Shown: positions 9,463-19,821, counted from the first letter of the stretch. The stretch is DNA of 64,000 nucleotides from Impatiens glandulifera (GCF_907164915.1 NC_061869.1:38130840-38194839), one strand, 5' to 3'. Notes: a model not told the origin generated them from the letters alone. Made by a program: numbers and translations.

Positions 9463-10763
9463 TGTTAGGATCTAGGTCGCCGCTGGTGAACCGGGGGTTG
9501 GACGGGTTAGCGGTTCTCACTCGTAGGGTGGTGGTTAATCCAGTTAGAGATTAACACCGGGGTTTCAATACTACTCAACCTGTCACAAACCCTTGAACTA
9601 GGTTCAAGAGCGGAAGAGGTTTGCTTTCAGGTTGAAGCGGCACACTTGTATGATAGGCACGGTCGGTTTCGGATGATGGATATTTGGAGATGGTGGGTCA
9701 GTTTCGGTAATTTGGATATTCGGTATGGTTAGTATAAAGTCGGTTTGGAGCGGTGTAGTTAAGTTAGTCGGTTAGATGATGAAGCCGGCAGAAAGTAAAT
9801 AACAAGACAGATTTTATGGATGTTCGGAGATAAAACTCCTACGTCACCCCTTCCTCTCGAAGCCGCGAGAAGGATAATCACTAAGGAATACAAGTACAAT
9901 CCGATCGAGACTTATTTCCTGCTCGATAATACTCTTACAATTCACACCGAAATTGTAACACACTTAGAATTTAGCACTTAGGCTTTCTTAGAATAACACA
10001 GTTTTCTCACTTGTAGTAAATGCTCTCAACGCTTCACTTAATGTCCCACTTTTTGTTGCTTGTCCCGCATTTACTCTTCTTCAGCTACCTCCTTTTATAG
10101 GTGAAATATGCCAACGGTCATATTTCACTTCCTTGAATCTGATTGGCTGATCAGAGGTGCAGTGATTCAGTGTTTCAGACCTGCGGTCGTTTCCTCAGAC
10201 CTGATGGTCAAGCTCAGACCTGGCATTATGTCTCAGACCTGCCGGTCTGTTCTTCCGGTTTGTAAGACAGACCTGCTGGGTTTGTCTTTTACTCAATGTA
10301 GGCACTGTCTGTTTGGACAGTTGTCTGTACTTGGAAGATTTCCTTTCTGGCTTATCCCGAAGTAGAAGGATCCGGTAGTACTGTTTTCTGCAGCCTGCAG
10401 GCTTTCCTCAGACTTGCATGGATATGGAAGTATTCAGTATGTTCCTTTGGTATCGTTCTCAACAGATACCCGAATTGTCTTCTTGTACTGGTCGGTCATT
10501 TGACTTGGCCGAATGTCTTTTGGTAGTGATGTAACCGGACTTCTTCCGGTTATTCTTGTCTTGTGGATGATCGGCTGTTTGATGATTCCGGTTTTGAGCT
10601 TTGGCCGATCCTTTCTTTGTGCGGTCACGTTCCGAATATTCTTGATCGGTTTAGTAGCTTGACCGGTTAGTTTTCTTTAGCCGGTTCCGGTTCGGTTCCT
10701 TGTTCCTGCATGGAAAGTTTATTTAAGTTAGGTATGTTTGAACCGGTCTGAATTTATCTAACA
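9463..10763 (-). repeat. Copia A 3' LTR (in sense of the element)
   Basis: 1,301 bp, bounded by TGTTAGG and CTAACA, matching 21688-22988 nearly base for base. On the minus strand a TATAAAA box lies at 10099-10093. Between 10165 and 10275 there are several spaced CAGACCTG/CGGTC direct repeats, which in copy B are expanded by extra units. Confidence 0.95.
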
Positions 10764-10980
10764 ATTTCTCCCTTTTTGATTATTTTATTTAAAATTATCA
10801 AAATCATGTAAGTTTGCAACCGTAGGCCGGTTGTTTTTGTTTGTCCGGTTTTTGAAAAAGACTTAGAGAATTTTTCGAAAAATTTTGAGAGAAAATTTTG
10901 AGAAAGGTTTTGGAAGAGTCTTTATCTTTTATCTAACAATTTCTCCCTTTTTGATTATTTTATTTAAAATTATCAAAACC
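10764..10980 (-). promoter_or_regulatory. Duplicated polypurine tract and false LTR start, Copia A
   Basis: On the minus strand the tract ATCAAAAAGGGAGAAAT abuts the LTR start TGTTAGATAAA (10780-10753). The same roughly 48-bp block, including the first LTR bases, occurs again 175 bp upstream (10978-10930). Repeated polypurine motifs before the 3' LTR are known from Sireviruses. The copy adjacent to the LTR is the functional candidate. Confidence 0.8.
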
Positions 10981-11098
10981 AAGTAGAAATGCAAAATAAG
11001 GCCGGATTCAAAAATAACTTTATATACTTATATATAGATGACCGGAAAAGATAAAATATATAGAAGTACTAAGGCCAATAAGAAAAGAAGGATAGTCC

Positions 11099-13690
11099 CT
11101 ATTCAGAGTCCGTGAAATCATAGGCGCTCTTCTTTTTCTTTGGTTGCTGTTGCCCAGTCGGTTCGGAAGATCGTCGCCTTTTAGACCGGTACCGCAGTTG
11201 TTCTTCGACTTCGTCCTCGACTTGGTCGGCTTGCTGCGATGTGTCCGTAATGACTGGTTTAGAGACCTCTTTGAGCAGCTCGGCTATCTGAACTTTCTTA
11301 GGAGCCTCCCTCTGTCTCTTTTTCGGTGCTGAGGCGGAGGCGGCCGCCTTCTTCTTCTTCTCGTTTTCCTTTGCAAAGGCTTCCATCCTCCGTTTCTCCC
11401 TTTCCAACCGTTCAGCATCCTCTGCTGCTTGAGCGGCCACTTTTTCGGCAAACCCTGGAAATATGGCTTCTCCTCTTTTAATTCGTGCGGCCTCCACTTC
11501 CGCATCGGTCAGTTGAGACGATCGCGGCGCCTCTTTATCTTTGCTAACTTCGGCGTCCAGCGCATCCTGGACCCTTTTAGCTACTTGAGCATCAGCCGCT
11601 ATAGCCGCGGCCTCCGCGTCCGCCTTAGCCCTTAGAATTTCGGCCATTTGTTCGGAGAGCGCCTTCACTTCGGCCACGAGACTCTCGTTTGTCTTTTCGA
11701 GTTCGGAGACCCGGTTAAGTGCTGTGTCGACCCGTTCGAAATCTTTCTTTAAATCGGAGGTCACAGTCTCCAGAGTTGCGGTTCGCTGAGCCCATTTATC
11801 GCGCTCACCGGCCTCTTCCCACAGTCCGGTGCCGAGTTCTGAGAGACGTTCTTGATGTTTTTCCAGCAGCAGCTTTGTCACGTCGGTGAACTTAAGGGCC
11901 GAATCAACTATGCTGTTGGATCTATCCTTGAATGGTTGAAGCTTGGACACGTCGTGTTCTTGTATGCGGTCATCGATCCGTTCCGATATGGATTCTTCAA
12001 GCTTTTGAAGACGGTCCCTAACCCATTCTTTAGCAGCCCATTCTTTAGGAGGGTCTGAAGCGGTGACTTCCGGTGGTGGAGGAGGTGATTGCTCGGTGGG
12101 ATCTGGATCGGCTCTGTCATTGGATTCTATCGGTGCCGCATTCTCTTTTGGAAGTTCTAATGGTGCCGCAATCTCCAAGATCGGTTCCGCATTCTCTATT
12201 GGAGGTGTTGGACAGTTAACTGGAAACTTGTCGATTACGGGAGCAGTATAGACCGGTACTTGCATTCGGCTGCATATCGCTTCCAGCTGCTCGATTTCTT
12301 GAAGTATTTCCCTTTTGCCTTTTTCAAGCCGTGTTAACACCCGCGGCGCTACGGTTTCCACCGATCCTGTCTCGTTGTGCTCTTTCTTAATTCTCCGGAT
12401 GCGCTTTCTTAGTTTCCGAAGTTGGATCCTCGGTATCAGGAGATAGGTTCGGCTTTGTACTTCTTGAATTGTGTTGGATTTTGTGAGGCTCAACATCAGG
12501 TCCTCTACTTCCTCCAACCTGTCGATGCATTCCTTTTCCGTGTAGCCTGGTAGGGTATTTCTATATGTTGTACCGAACCGGTGCTCATGCCACTCCAAGT
12601 ATAGCTCTTCAACGTCTTCTGCTCGCTTGTTGACGCCTTGAAGGATTTTCTGGGCTAATCTATCGGCCTCTGCTTCTTCGGCCTCCTCCCTCTCCGTGTT
12701 GTAGCCTTCATCATTGGCTTCTTTATCAACCCCTTCTTCACCCTCGGTGGTCTCAGGGTTGGTGTTTTGTTCGGCATCGTTTGGACTCCGAGCCGAATGA
12801 TCGTCGTCATTGACCGTTCTATCATCGGTCCTCTCCGTGTCGGTTTCCGCAGAGACCCGCTCCTCATCTTCTGTTTGTTGAGGTGGGTCGGAGAAGATTA
12901 TCTTTTCTTTGCCTTTTCTTCCGGTCTTTGCTTCGGCCGGGGCATCTTTCTTTGCGGCTTTCTTCTTACGGCCACCTGTGGAGCTAGGGGCCGGCTGTTT
13001 CTTTTTAAGGAATTGCTTTGATCTGATGAGGCAGTGTTTTGCTACCGCAACGCCGGGACCAATGTTGAGATTCAAGTGGAGGAAGATCTTACCGAGGGGC
13101 ACGGCGTATCCCCACGACCGGGTTGAGTCCGGTTTCACCATGTCCATGAGGTTGCTAAACACCGATCTTGCCCAGTTGACCTCTTTACCCTCCATCAGAC
13201 CGATGAGCATCTTGATTTTGTCCCTTGTGAGGTTGTTGAGGTTTCCTCCCCTTGCCAAGATTGCCCTTGTGAAGATGTCACATATCGGGATATACTCCGA
13301 CCTTAGCATTTGTTTGCTCCCGGATGTTTTGATCGGCTCACTGGTTGCCGATAGAATGTAGCAGGCCGACTCAAAGATGTCCTGGTCTATTTCTGCTGTT
13401 GCATCCTCGCCGGTTGATGGAAGACGCAGGCTTTCGGCCACCAATCCTTCTGTGAGCTCTATTCGGGAACCGCATACAGTTGCGGTGATCTTGTCGTAGG
13501 CGATAGTTGCGGTGTTGAAGAATTCTTTGACCGCATCTTTGTAAATGACGTGAGGACCGCCGAGGAAATATTCCAGACCAGTTTTAATCAGCCGGTCAAT
13601 AACTGCTTTCGCCTCGGTCGTACCATTCAGCCGGATTTCCTCGAAATCCACCTGAGAGTAGAGTCTGAACAACACCGAATCACGACCCAT
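11099..13690 (-). CDS. orfC of Copia A: 863-aa accessory protein, intact, unknown function
   Basis: ATG at 13690, uninterrupted to a stop at 11099. Residues 1-230 form a domain shared with orfA and orfB (TGLEYFLGG, VKEFFNTA, ESLRLPSTGED, GSK..LRSEY, EVNWARSVFSNLMDMV). Residues about 235-350 are a Lys-rich cluster (GGRKKKAAKK) and then an acidic, Thr/Glu-rich linker. About 360-500 is a helical region (LYLEWHEHRF, LRKLRKRIRRIKKE). About 500-570 is Pro-rich. About 570-780 is predicted coiled coil with Ala/Glu heptads. The C-terminus has basic clusters RYRSKRRRSS and PKKKKSAY. There is no signal peptide or membrane segment, so it is not a conventional envelope protein; nuclear location is inferred. 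A TATA box lies about 110 bp upstream. Known function: none that I recognise. Confidence 0.85.
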   Translation of the reverse strand: MGRDSVLFRLYSQVDFEEIRLNGTTEAKAVIDRLIKTGLEYFLGGPHVIYKDAVKEFFNTATIAYDKITATVCGSRIELTEGLVAESLRLPSTGEDATAEIDQDIFESACYILSATSEPIKTSGSKQMLRSEYIPICDIFTRAILARGGNLNNLTRDKIKMLIGLMEGKEVNWARSVFSNLMDMVKPDSTRSWGYAVPLGKIFLHLNLNIGPGVAVAKHCLIRSKQFLKKKQPAPSSTGGRKKKAAKKDAPAEAKTGRKGKEKIIFSDPPQQTEDEERVSAETDTERTDDRTVNDDDHSARSPNDAEQNTNPETTEGEEGVDKEANDEGYNTEREEAEEAEADRLAQKILQGVNKRAEDVEELYLEWHEHRFGTTYRNTLPGYTEKECIDRLEEVEDLMLSLTKSNTIQEVQSRTYLLIPRIQLRKLRKRIRRIKKEHNETGSVETVAPRVLTRLEKGKREILQEIEQLEAICSRMQVPVYTAPVIDKFPVNCPTPPIENAEPILEIAAPLELPKENAAPIESNDRADPDPTEQSPPPPPEVTASDPPKEWAAKEWVRDRLQKLEESISERIDDRIQEHDVSKLQPFKDRSNSIVDSALKFTDVTKLLLEKHQERLSELGTGLWEEAGERDKWAQRTATLETVTSDLKKDFERVDTALNRVSELEKTNESLVAEVKALSEQMAEILRAKADAEAAAIAADAQVAKRVQDALDAEVSKDKEAPRSSQLTDAEVEAARIKRGEAIFPGFAEKVAAQAAEDAERLEREKRRMEAFAKENEKKKKAAASASAPKKRQREAPKKVQIAELLKEVSKPVITDTSQQADQVEDEVEEQLRYRSKRRRSSEPTGQQQPKKKKSAYDFTDSE

Positions 13691-13800
13691 GTTAAGGAGT
13701 TTGAGAAAGTGAGAGAGAGAGCCGCTTCAAAAGAGTTATAGAAAGCTTAGAGAGAGAAAGTAGATTCGCGTGAGAATGAAATAAAATGACCGAAGGCCCC

Positions 13801-13916
13801 TTTTATAGATGCGGTTTGGAGACCCAACCGTCCCATCAATAATGGGCGGGAATTTTCCCTCCAAAATGAAAATGCGCCAAACTATGGGCGGTAAAACAGA
13901 AGAGGTGGGCGGCAAA
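13801..13916 (-). promoter_or_regulatory. Putative internal promoter of orfC with E2F-like sites
   Basis: On the minus strand TATAAAAGGGGCC (TATA at 13807-13801) lies 111-117 nt before the orfC ATG. Upstream are two exact matches to the E2F consensus TTTSSCGC: TTTGGCGC (13881-13874) and TTTGCCGC (13916-13909). A near match, GCGGGAAT, is at 13847-13854. Copy B keeps the TATA box but has weaker E2F-like sequences. Promoter activity is inferred. Confidence 0.5.
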
Positions 13917-14239
13917 TTTGAGCGGGAGATTTCCCTCCAAAATCCTTTGCCTATGTCATTGATGACACACTCTTCTTCTAGAAACCGATTGATTGAACGG
14001 TTTCTAAGTTCGATTGATTATTTAGAGTGTTAACAAATTAGGCAGATTTCATGTGACCGGAAAAGAACGCGGTTATAGGTTGAAGGTGTGAACCGGTTAC
14101 TTAGATAAGTGTTCAAAGAATTAGGAGGACACGGTCATTTAAACTGAAATGATATTAAAAGTCAAGAGATAGCAGATAAAGGAAACCGTCATAAGATTCG
14201 GTACAAAGATAGGCATACAGAAGGAATGCAAAGTACAGC

Positions 14240-14969
14240 CTATTGAAAAGACATTCTCCAGATTCGTTCTCTTGCCGAATCGCTGTCGAGGATGTTTGAA
14301 GAGGAGGCCGGTGTGCCCGGTCCGAACTCTGGTCGGTACCCAAGAATCAGCTTGCTGATATGCGGTGCATAGCCAAGCCCCTTCTTGGTCAGCACCATAT
14401 TCTTTAGGTTCTCCCAAACGACCGATGACCAGTTGATGGCCGATTTGCAAAGAATGTGGGTCATGATGTTGTAGGTATTCCTAGAATACCGTTGATTTGG
14501 TGATTGACACAGAATTGACCGGGTCACGATTTTGGAGCAGTAGCTGACCGTGACTAGCAAGTTGGGTTTTTGGCCCAAAGTGTTCCACCGGAGAGGGGGT
14601 GGCCGACAGATATTGCGCGGTTTCAAATCCCGCAAGGTCCTGAATAGGAGGAAAGTCAGAGAAACCTTCAGTGGGTAGACCGAATAGTGAGGCAAATTCA
14701 ACCTCGTCGATCCAGAACGTATGGTCTCTGACAGTAGAGACGATGTACTTCTCCCTGATGCAGGCGCTTCGAAAGAAGGCCTTGACATCGTCTAGAAGAA
14801 TAGGACCGGCCTCTTCAAGAAACGGTTGAAGACCGGTTTCAGCAAGAGAGTCATACATGAATTTCTCCTTAGTAGTGCAATCCCTTATGTCCGTGCAGGA
14901 GGTGAAATCGATGCAAAGAAAGTTTCCCAGAGTTCTTTTCAAGGCGCATGGGGAAGCGGCAAATTGCAA
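14240..14969 (-). pseudogene. orfB of Copia A: paralogue of orfA/orfC, broken
   Basis: The frame carries the family motifs RTLGNFLCIDFTSC, TGLQPFLEEAGPI, DVKAFFRSAC, FASLFGLPTEGFSDF and, in a shifted frame, NTYNIMTHI, INWSSVVWENLKNMV and YRPEFGPGTPAS. A frameshift lies near 14530, after QLLL. Compared with copy B (58228-58935), about 165 bp containing the ATG and TATA box is missing at the 5' end. The junction is at CAGAGTTC|CTTTTCAAGG around 14930-14945. It is therefore neither promoted nor translatable as a whole. Confidence 0.75.
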
Positions 14970-15272
14970 AGCCCTAGGTAAATGTTAGTTGGGAACTGAC
15001 CAGATTAGTTAGATATTGAATATTCAGTTGGTTGGGTATTATCTCATTAATTAGGAATGCACTTAAACATGACAGAGATTAATTAGATTGAAACTGAAGA
15101 TAACAGAGACAGTGCCGAAAATGGCATAAATAGCGATGAAGAAAACATGAAATCTAGAGAGACACAAACAAAGACGAAAGAAACATGGATGAAGCCGATA
15201 TGATCAAACTTGAGTTGGTTAAGAATACATCCGGTACATACTGCAAAACGACCGGATGCAGGAAGGAGTAAC
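14970..15272. other. Inter-ORF spacer in Copia A
   Basis: Non-coding sequence between broken orfB and orfA, homologous to 59098-59425 of copy B. It contains the residue of the former orfB upstream region. No further feature seen. Confidence 0.5.
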
Positions 15273-16027
15273 TTAGCGGGCGCGGGGATTGAATTCTTGA
15301 GGGAGGTTGAAGTTCCTCCTCCTCCATTCTCTCTCAAACTGTTCATAGAATGAATCAGTTCCTTCCCTTGTGAGCACCTGAGCATGGTTTAGACCATCGC
15401 CGGGACAGGTCGGAACGCCAAGCTCCTCAAGAAGTCGGCTTACTTGGGGAATGAGGGCCACTGACCGGGTGCCGATTATCCAAATAAGGACGTCAAACAG
15501 CACCCTAGACCAGTTCACCGGCGCACCGGTGACAATGGCCGCCATCATGTTGAAAGCCGCCACGCAGTAAGTGTTAGTGACATCTTTTCCTAAGATGCCC
15601 CTTCCTAACACGTCGTTGAGTAGCTGATATTCAGCTCTCAAGTTGGCCTTGCTGCCGTGGTCATCCACCGGCTCATCCGACCGGGCTAGGTTGAGTGAGA
15701 CCTCGGCCTTTAAGTTGGCCGGTGGGTTAAGGTCTGTTAGCCCTTGCTTAGGCAGACCGAAGCACCGAGCGAAGTCCTGCTCGGTGAAGTCAAAGAGAAT
15801 ACCCCCACTTTGGATTGAATGTGGGTGTCAAAGTGTGGTGTACCTCTGAATACTCTGGCATTTCGGAAAAACTCCAGAACGGACTCAGGATAAATGGTGA
15901 GTTTATCATCAAAGAAGTATTGGAGGCCGGTATCCTCCAAGGATTTTATCATTCTATAGATGTCGTAATGATCGGTGTTGGAGCAGGATTCAAAATCAAC
16001 CTGAAGGATGTTTGTGAACTGAGACAT
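15273..16027 (-). pseudogene. orfA of Copia A: accessory ORF with one-base frameshift
   Basis: ATG at 16027 (MSQFTNILQVDFESC). The frame is lost near 15800 where copy B has one more base, then continues from about 15800 to the stop at 15273. Motifs: TGLQYFFDDK, VLEFFRNARVF, SKANLRAEYQLLND, FNMMAAIVTGAPVNWSRVLF and a basic WRRRNFN tail. The 755-bp span against 756 bp in copy B confirms a single-base loss. A TATA-like TATTTAAAGG lies 62-69 nt upstream (16096-16089). Function unknown; it is the shortest member of the three-ORF family, about 251 aa when whole. Confidence 0.75.
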
Positions 16028-16542
16028 TTTTGCTTAGTGATGGAGAGGGTGTTTTGTTTTGTGAGTGTTTTAGTGAGTGAGTGCTTCCTTTAAATACTAG
16101 TTTTGGGGCTAACCTATTATCCGGGTATTGAGAGAGATGATGTCTATTAACTGCTGGTTATAAGTTATTGCATGAAATAGGCATGTTTTACAGGCTAGGT
16201 TGTATGGTCATAGGCCTGGACTGTGAAAGATATCAAAAGATCTTCACGTCTTTTTAGGCGCGACCAGGTTTACTCTGAAAAGACAATGTTGCAGAACAGA
16301 TACCTTTAATCCCTGATAACTATTCCCCTTTGTTTGGAATTCAAATAATCTAGGGTAGCCTGCTTCCGAACCGGTCAGGTATCAGTTGTTCATCCCGATG
16401 CGGTTATTTGGTGCATGCACCAAGTAGCCGGTCGGTTTACTCTATCTGATAAACTGGGCGGTTCTTCCACAGACACCTCGAAGATTCGAAGTTCAACATC
16501 TTAGGAAGAATTACCGGTTTGTCTGTCTGAACCAATTTCCCT
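16028..16542. other. Spacer between pol and orfA, Copia A
   Basis: About 515 bp without a coding frame. It contains the orfA TATA-like box near 16089-16096 and a pol-proximal segment conserved with 60182-60699 of copy B, including AAGATCTTCACGTCTTTTTA near 16231. It probably acts as the pol 3' region and the orfA promoter. Confidence 0.5.
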
Positions 16543-19500
16543 TTAAGTATCCTTCAGAAGGATTTGGCTAATGTCGGTTAAGCCGAGAGTAAGCCTGAAT
16601 TGAGAAAACTTAGCTTCCTGCAGCGGCTTCGTGAAGATATCGGCTACTTGTTGATCGGTCGATACGTATTCCAGCCGGATATGCTTTAGCGTGACATGCT
16701 CTCGGATGAAGTGATGCCTGATGTCGATGTGCTTGGTTCTGGAGTGGAGAACCGGGTTGTAGGTGATCGCAATGGCACTTGTGTTGTCACAGAAGATCGG
16801 TGACTCTTCGGCTATGACACCGAAGTCCTTCAGCTGTTGTTGGATCCAGAGGAGTTGAGAGCAGCAGCTTCCGGCCGCCAAGTATTCAGCCTCTGCGGTT
16901 GATGTAGCCACCGATGTCTGCTTCTTGCTGTGCCATGACACCAGTCGGTCACCTAGGAACTGACATGTTCCACTGGTGCTTTTCCTGTCGATCTTGCACC
17001 CTGCATAATCTGCGTCTGAGTAGCTTGTTAGATTAAAGGATGAGTCCTTTGGGTACCACAGACCGACATCAGGTGTGCCCTTTAGATACTTCAGTATCCT
17101 CTTTGCGGCTGTGTAGTGGGATTGCTTTGGATTTGCTTGAAATCTCCCACACACCCCAACTGCAAACAGGATGTCCGGTCTACTTGCTGTCAGGTACAGT
17201 AGAGAACCGATCATGCCTCGGTATGCAATTTGATCTACTGATTGACCCTCATCATCTCTGTCCAGTTTAATGGATGAGCTCATTGGAGTAGCCGCCGAGG
17301 AGCAGGTGTCCATACCGAATTTCTTTAGCAGCTCCTTGGTATATTTAGGTTGACTGATGAATGTTCCTTCTTTAAATTGTTTAACCTGAAGACCTAGGAA
17401 GAAACTTAATTCTCCCATCATACTCATTTCAAACTTGTTAGTCATCATTTTTGAGAACTTATCACATAATTTAGGGTCGGTTGAGCCAAAAATGATATCA
17501 TCTACATAGATTTGAACAAGTAGGATATGTTCCTTCTTTTCAAACTTAAACAAAGTTTTATCCACCGAACCGATGGTGAAATCATGTTCTAATAGAAATG
17601 CGGTTAGTGTATCATACCAGGCTCTAGGTTCTTGCTTTAGACCGTATAAAGCTTTATTTAGCCGGTATACATGGTTTGGAAATGCAGCGTTTTTGAAACC
17701 GGGTGGTTGTTCAACGTACACTTCTTCACGTAGATCACCGTTCAGAAATGCACTTTTAACATCCATTTGAAAAACCTTAAAGTTTTTGAAAGCCGCAAAA
17801 GCTAGAAAAATCCTAATGGCTTCTATCCTGGCTACAGGAGCAAATGATTCTTCAAAATCAATGCCTTCTTCCTGTTTGTAGCCTTGAGCCACTAATCTGG
17901 CTTTGTTCCTCGTGACCAAACCGTCCTCATTGAGTTTGTTTCTGAATACCCATCTTGTTCCTATGACCGATTGATCTTTCGGTCTGGGAACTAGGTACCA
18001 GACTTTACTACTCTCAAACTGGTTTAGTTCTTCTTGCATTCCCAAGATCCAATCCGGATCTGACAATGCTTCATCTATTCTTTTTGGTTCAATCTGGGAT
18101 ATAAAAGCAGAGTTAAAATATCCTTCCAGAAGTTGACTCCTAGTTCGAACAGGTTCTGAAGGGTCACCTATAATTTGCTCAGGAGGATGTTTACTGTTTC
18201 TTCTGAGATTCAGTTCAGGGATGTCTACCAAATTACCGTTAACTTGACCAAGGCTAGACATGTCGGTAGGCTGAACATGATTGTCAGACCGACCGACTCC
18301 TTTGGATTGGACCGAAGTGTCAGCTTCCTGTTGTGGAACAGCTTGATCCGGCTGGGTATCAATATTACCCATTTGGTCATGGACAAACCGCCTGAAGACC
18401 GGAGTCTCATCTTCACTATCAGAATGAATATCGTTATTTTCCAATCTGTTGTGTAAATCAAAGCATGAAGCAGTATTGCTTTCAACCGATTCATCGAAAA
18501 CAACGTGAATTGTTTCCTCCATGGTTGCAGTTCTATTATTATATACTCTATATGCTTTACTTACTGCCGAGTACCCTAACATGATGCCGGTATCGGTTTT
18601 TGCATCAAAAGCGGTGAGTTGGGTTTTACCATTTATATGAATATAACATTTACAACCGAAAATCCTGAGGTACTTGAGTTTAGGAACCCTGTTAAAATAA
18701 ACCTCATACGGTGTTTTGTTGTGAAATCTGTTTATTAAAGAGCGGTTTTGTGTATAGCATGCAGTGTTGATAGCCTCAGCCCAGAATTTCTGAGCAATGC
18801 CGGAATCGGCTATCATGGACCGTGCGGCTTCCTTGAGAGTCCGGTTTCTTCTCTCGGCCAGGCCATTTTGTTGAGGAGTCCTAGCACTAGACAACTCGTG
18901 TCTAATGCCGGATTCATCAAGATATGCAGTTAATGTACTATTGGTAAATTCGGTACCTCGATCACTTCGAATGCTATTAATACGAGTTGATTTTTCATTT
19001 TGCAAACGCTTAAGAAGTGTGATCAGGTTTGATACAGTTTCACGTTTAGATGGTAGAAATATTACCCATGTATATCTAGAATAATCATCAATAACTACCA
19101 TAGTGTAAAGCATACCTCCTAGGCTAATGACCTGAATCGGTCCAAATAAATCCATGTGAAGAAGGTCTAAGCATCGGCTAGATTGAATGTTTCCTTTACT
19201 TTTAAAGGATGACCTAGTTTGTTTACCCATTTGGCATGCTGAACAAACCTTATCCTGGTTAAATACTATATCGGGAATACCTTCAACTAGCTTTTTACCA
19301 CGAATGTAGTTTAAGGTTTTCATGTTTAGATGGTTTAGTCTCTTATGCCACAGCCAGGTTTGATCAGTCTTAGCTATCATGCATATAGGATATTCTACTC
19401 TAGTTTTCCAGTCTACCTTATAGATGTTACCTATCCTATTTCCGGTTAGTAGTACAATGCCTTGAGAATTCTTAACTAAGCATGCATGTTTAAGGAATTC

Positions 19501-19821
19501 TACCGTGTATCCGGCATCACACATCTGACTAATACTGAGTAGGTTAAAACTTAGGTTTTCAACTAGAAGTACATTATCAATGGTTAGGTTACCATGGACA
19601 ATCTTACCCTTGCCCACAGTTCTACCTTTTGAGTTGTCACCGAAGGTAATTAGAGCACCGGTTACTGATCTGATGTCGGTTAGCAAATTGCTATTTCCGG
19701 TCATGTGCCTGGAGCAACCGCTGTCCAAGAACCATTCGGAGTTTCCTAACTGTTTCTTTGGATCCTGCAAAATGTACATATTTACAACTTGTTTGGTACC
19801 CACATTTACTTGGGTCCACAT
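16543..19821 (-). CDS. pol: Copia A pol polyprotein (protease, integrase, reverse transcriptase, RNase H)
   Basis: About 1,092 codons, uninterrupted. Aspartic protease: [10 protein letters not shown] with catalytic Asp33. GAG-pre-integrase zinc region: WHKRLNHLN and CSACQMGKQ, about 155-205. Integrase core: [19 protein letters not shown] and NGLAERRNR, about 220-330. Copia-type reverse transcriptase: [29 protein letters not shown] and [11 protein letters not shown], about 600-850. RNase [23 protein letters not shown] and ending FTKPL, about 930-1075. One unusual change: the conserved [11 protein letters not shown] reads [11 protein letters not shown], whereas copy B keeps Ala. The frame is offset -1 from gag. 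The exact N-terminus is uncertain; the first ATG (19821) lies within the gag end. Confidence 0.95.
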   Translation of the reverse strand: MWTQVNVGTKQVVNMYILQDPKKQLGNSEWFLDSGCSRHMTGNSNLLTDIRSVTGALITFGDNSKGRTVGKGKIVHGNLTIDNVLLVENLSFNLLSISQMCDAGYTVEFLKHACLVKNSQGIVLLTGNRIGNIYKVDWKTRVEYPICMIAKTDQTWLWHKRLNHLNMKTLNYIRGKKLVEGIPDIVFNQDKVCSACQMGKQTRSSFKSKGNIQSSRCLDLLHMDLFGPIQVISLGGMLYTMVVIDDYSRYTWVIFLPSKRETVSNLITLLKRLQNEKSTRINSIRSDRGTEFTNSTLTAYLDESGIRHELSSARTPQQNGLAERRNRTLKEAARSMIADSGIAQKFWAEAINTACYTQNRSLINRFHNKTPYEVYFNRVPKLKYLRIFGCKCYIHINGKTQLTAFDAKTDTGIMLGYSAVSKAYRVYNNRTATMEETIHVVFDESVESNTASCFDLHNRLENNDIHSDSEDETPVFRRFVHDQMGNIDTQPDQAVPQQEADTSVQSKGVGRSDNHVQPTDMSSLGQVNGNLVDIPELNLRRNSKHPPEQIIGDPSEPVRTRSQLLEGYFNSAFISQIEPKRIDEALSDPDWILGMQEELNQFESSKVWYLVPRPKDQSVIGTRWVFRNKLNEDGLVTRNKARLVAQGYKQEEGIDFEESFAPVARIEAIRIFLAFAAFKNFKVFQMDVKSAFLNGDLREEVYVEQPPGFKNAAFPNHVYRLNKALYGLKQEPRAWYDTLTAFLLEHDFTIGSVDKTLFKFEKKEHILLVQIYVDDIIFGSTDPKLCDKFSKMMTNKFEMSMMGELSFFLGLQVKQFKEGTFISQPKYTKELLKKFGMDTCSSAATPMSSSIKLDRDDEGQSVDQIAYRGMIGSLLYLTASRPDILFAVGVCGRFQANPKQSHYTAAKRILKYLKGTPDVGLWYPKDSSFNLTSYSDADYAGCKIDRKSTSGTCQFLGDRLVSWHSKKQTSVATSTAEAEYLAAGSCCSQLLWIQQQLKDFGVIAEESPIFCDNTSAIAITYNPVLHSRTKHIDIRHHFIREHVTLKHIRLEYVSTDQQVADIFTKPLQEAKFSQFRLTLGLTDISQILLKDT

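Noticed and set aside
12909..13361. 150-codon + strand frame antisense to orfC
   Set aside because: Shadow of orfC on the other strand; hydrophobicity comes from the complement of a Lys/Glu-rich region.
11099..16027. Retroviral envelope gene in the post-pol region
   Set aside because: No signal peptide, membrane helix or cysteine pattern; sequences are soluble and coiled-coil-rich.
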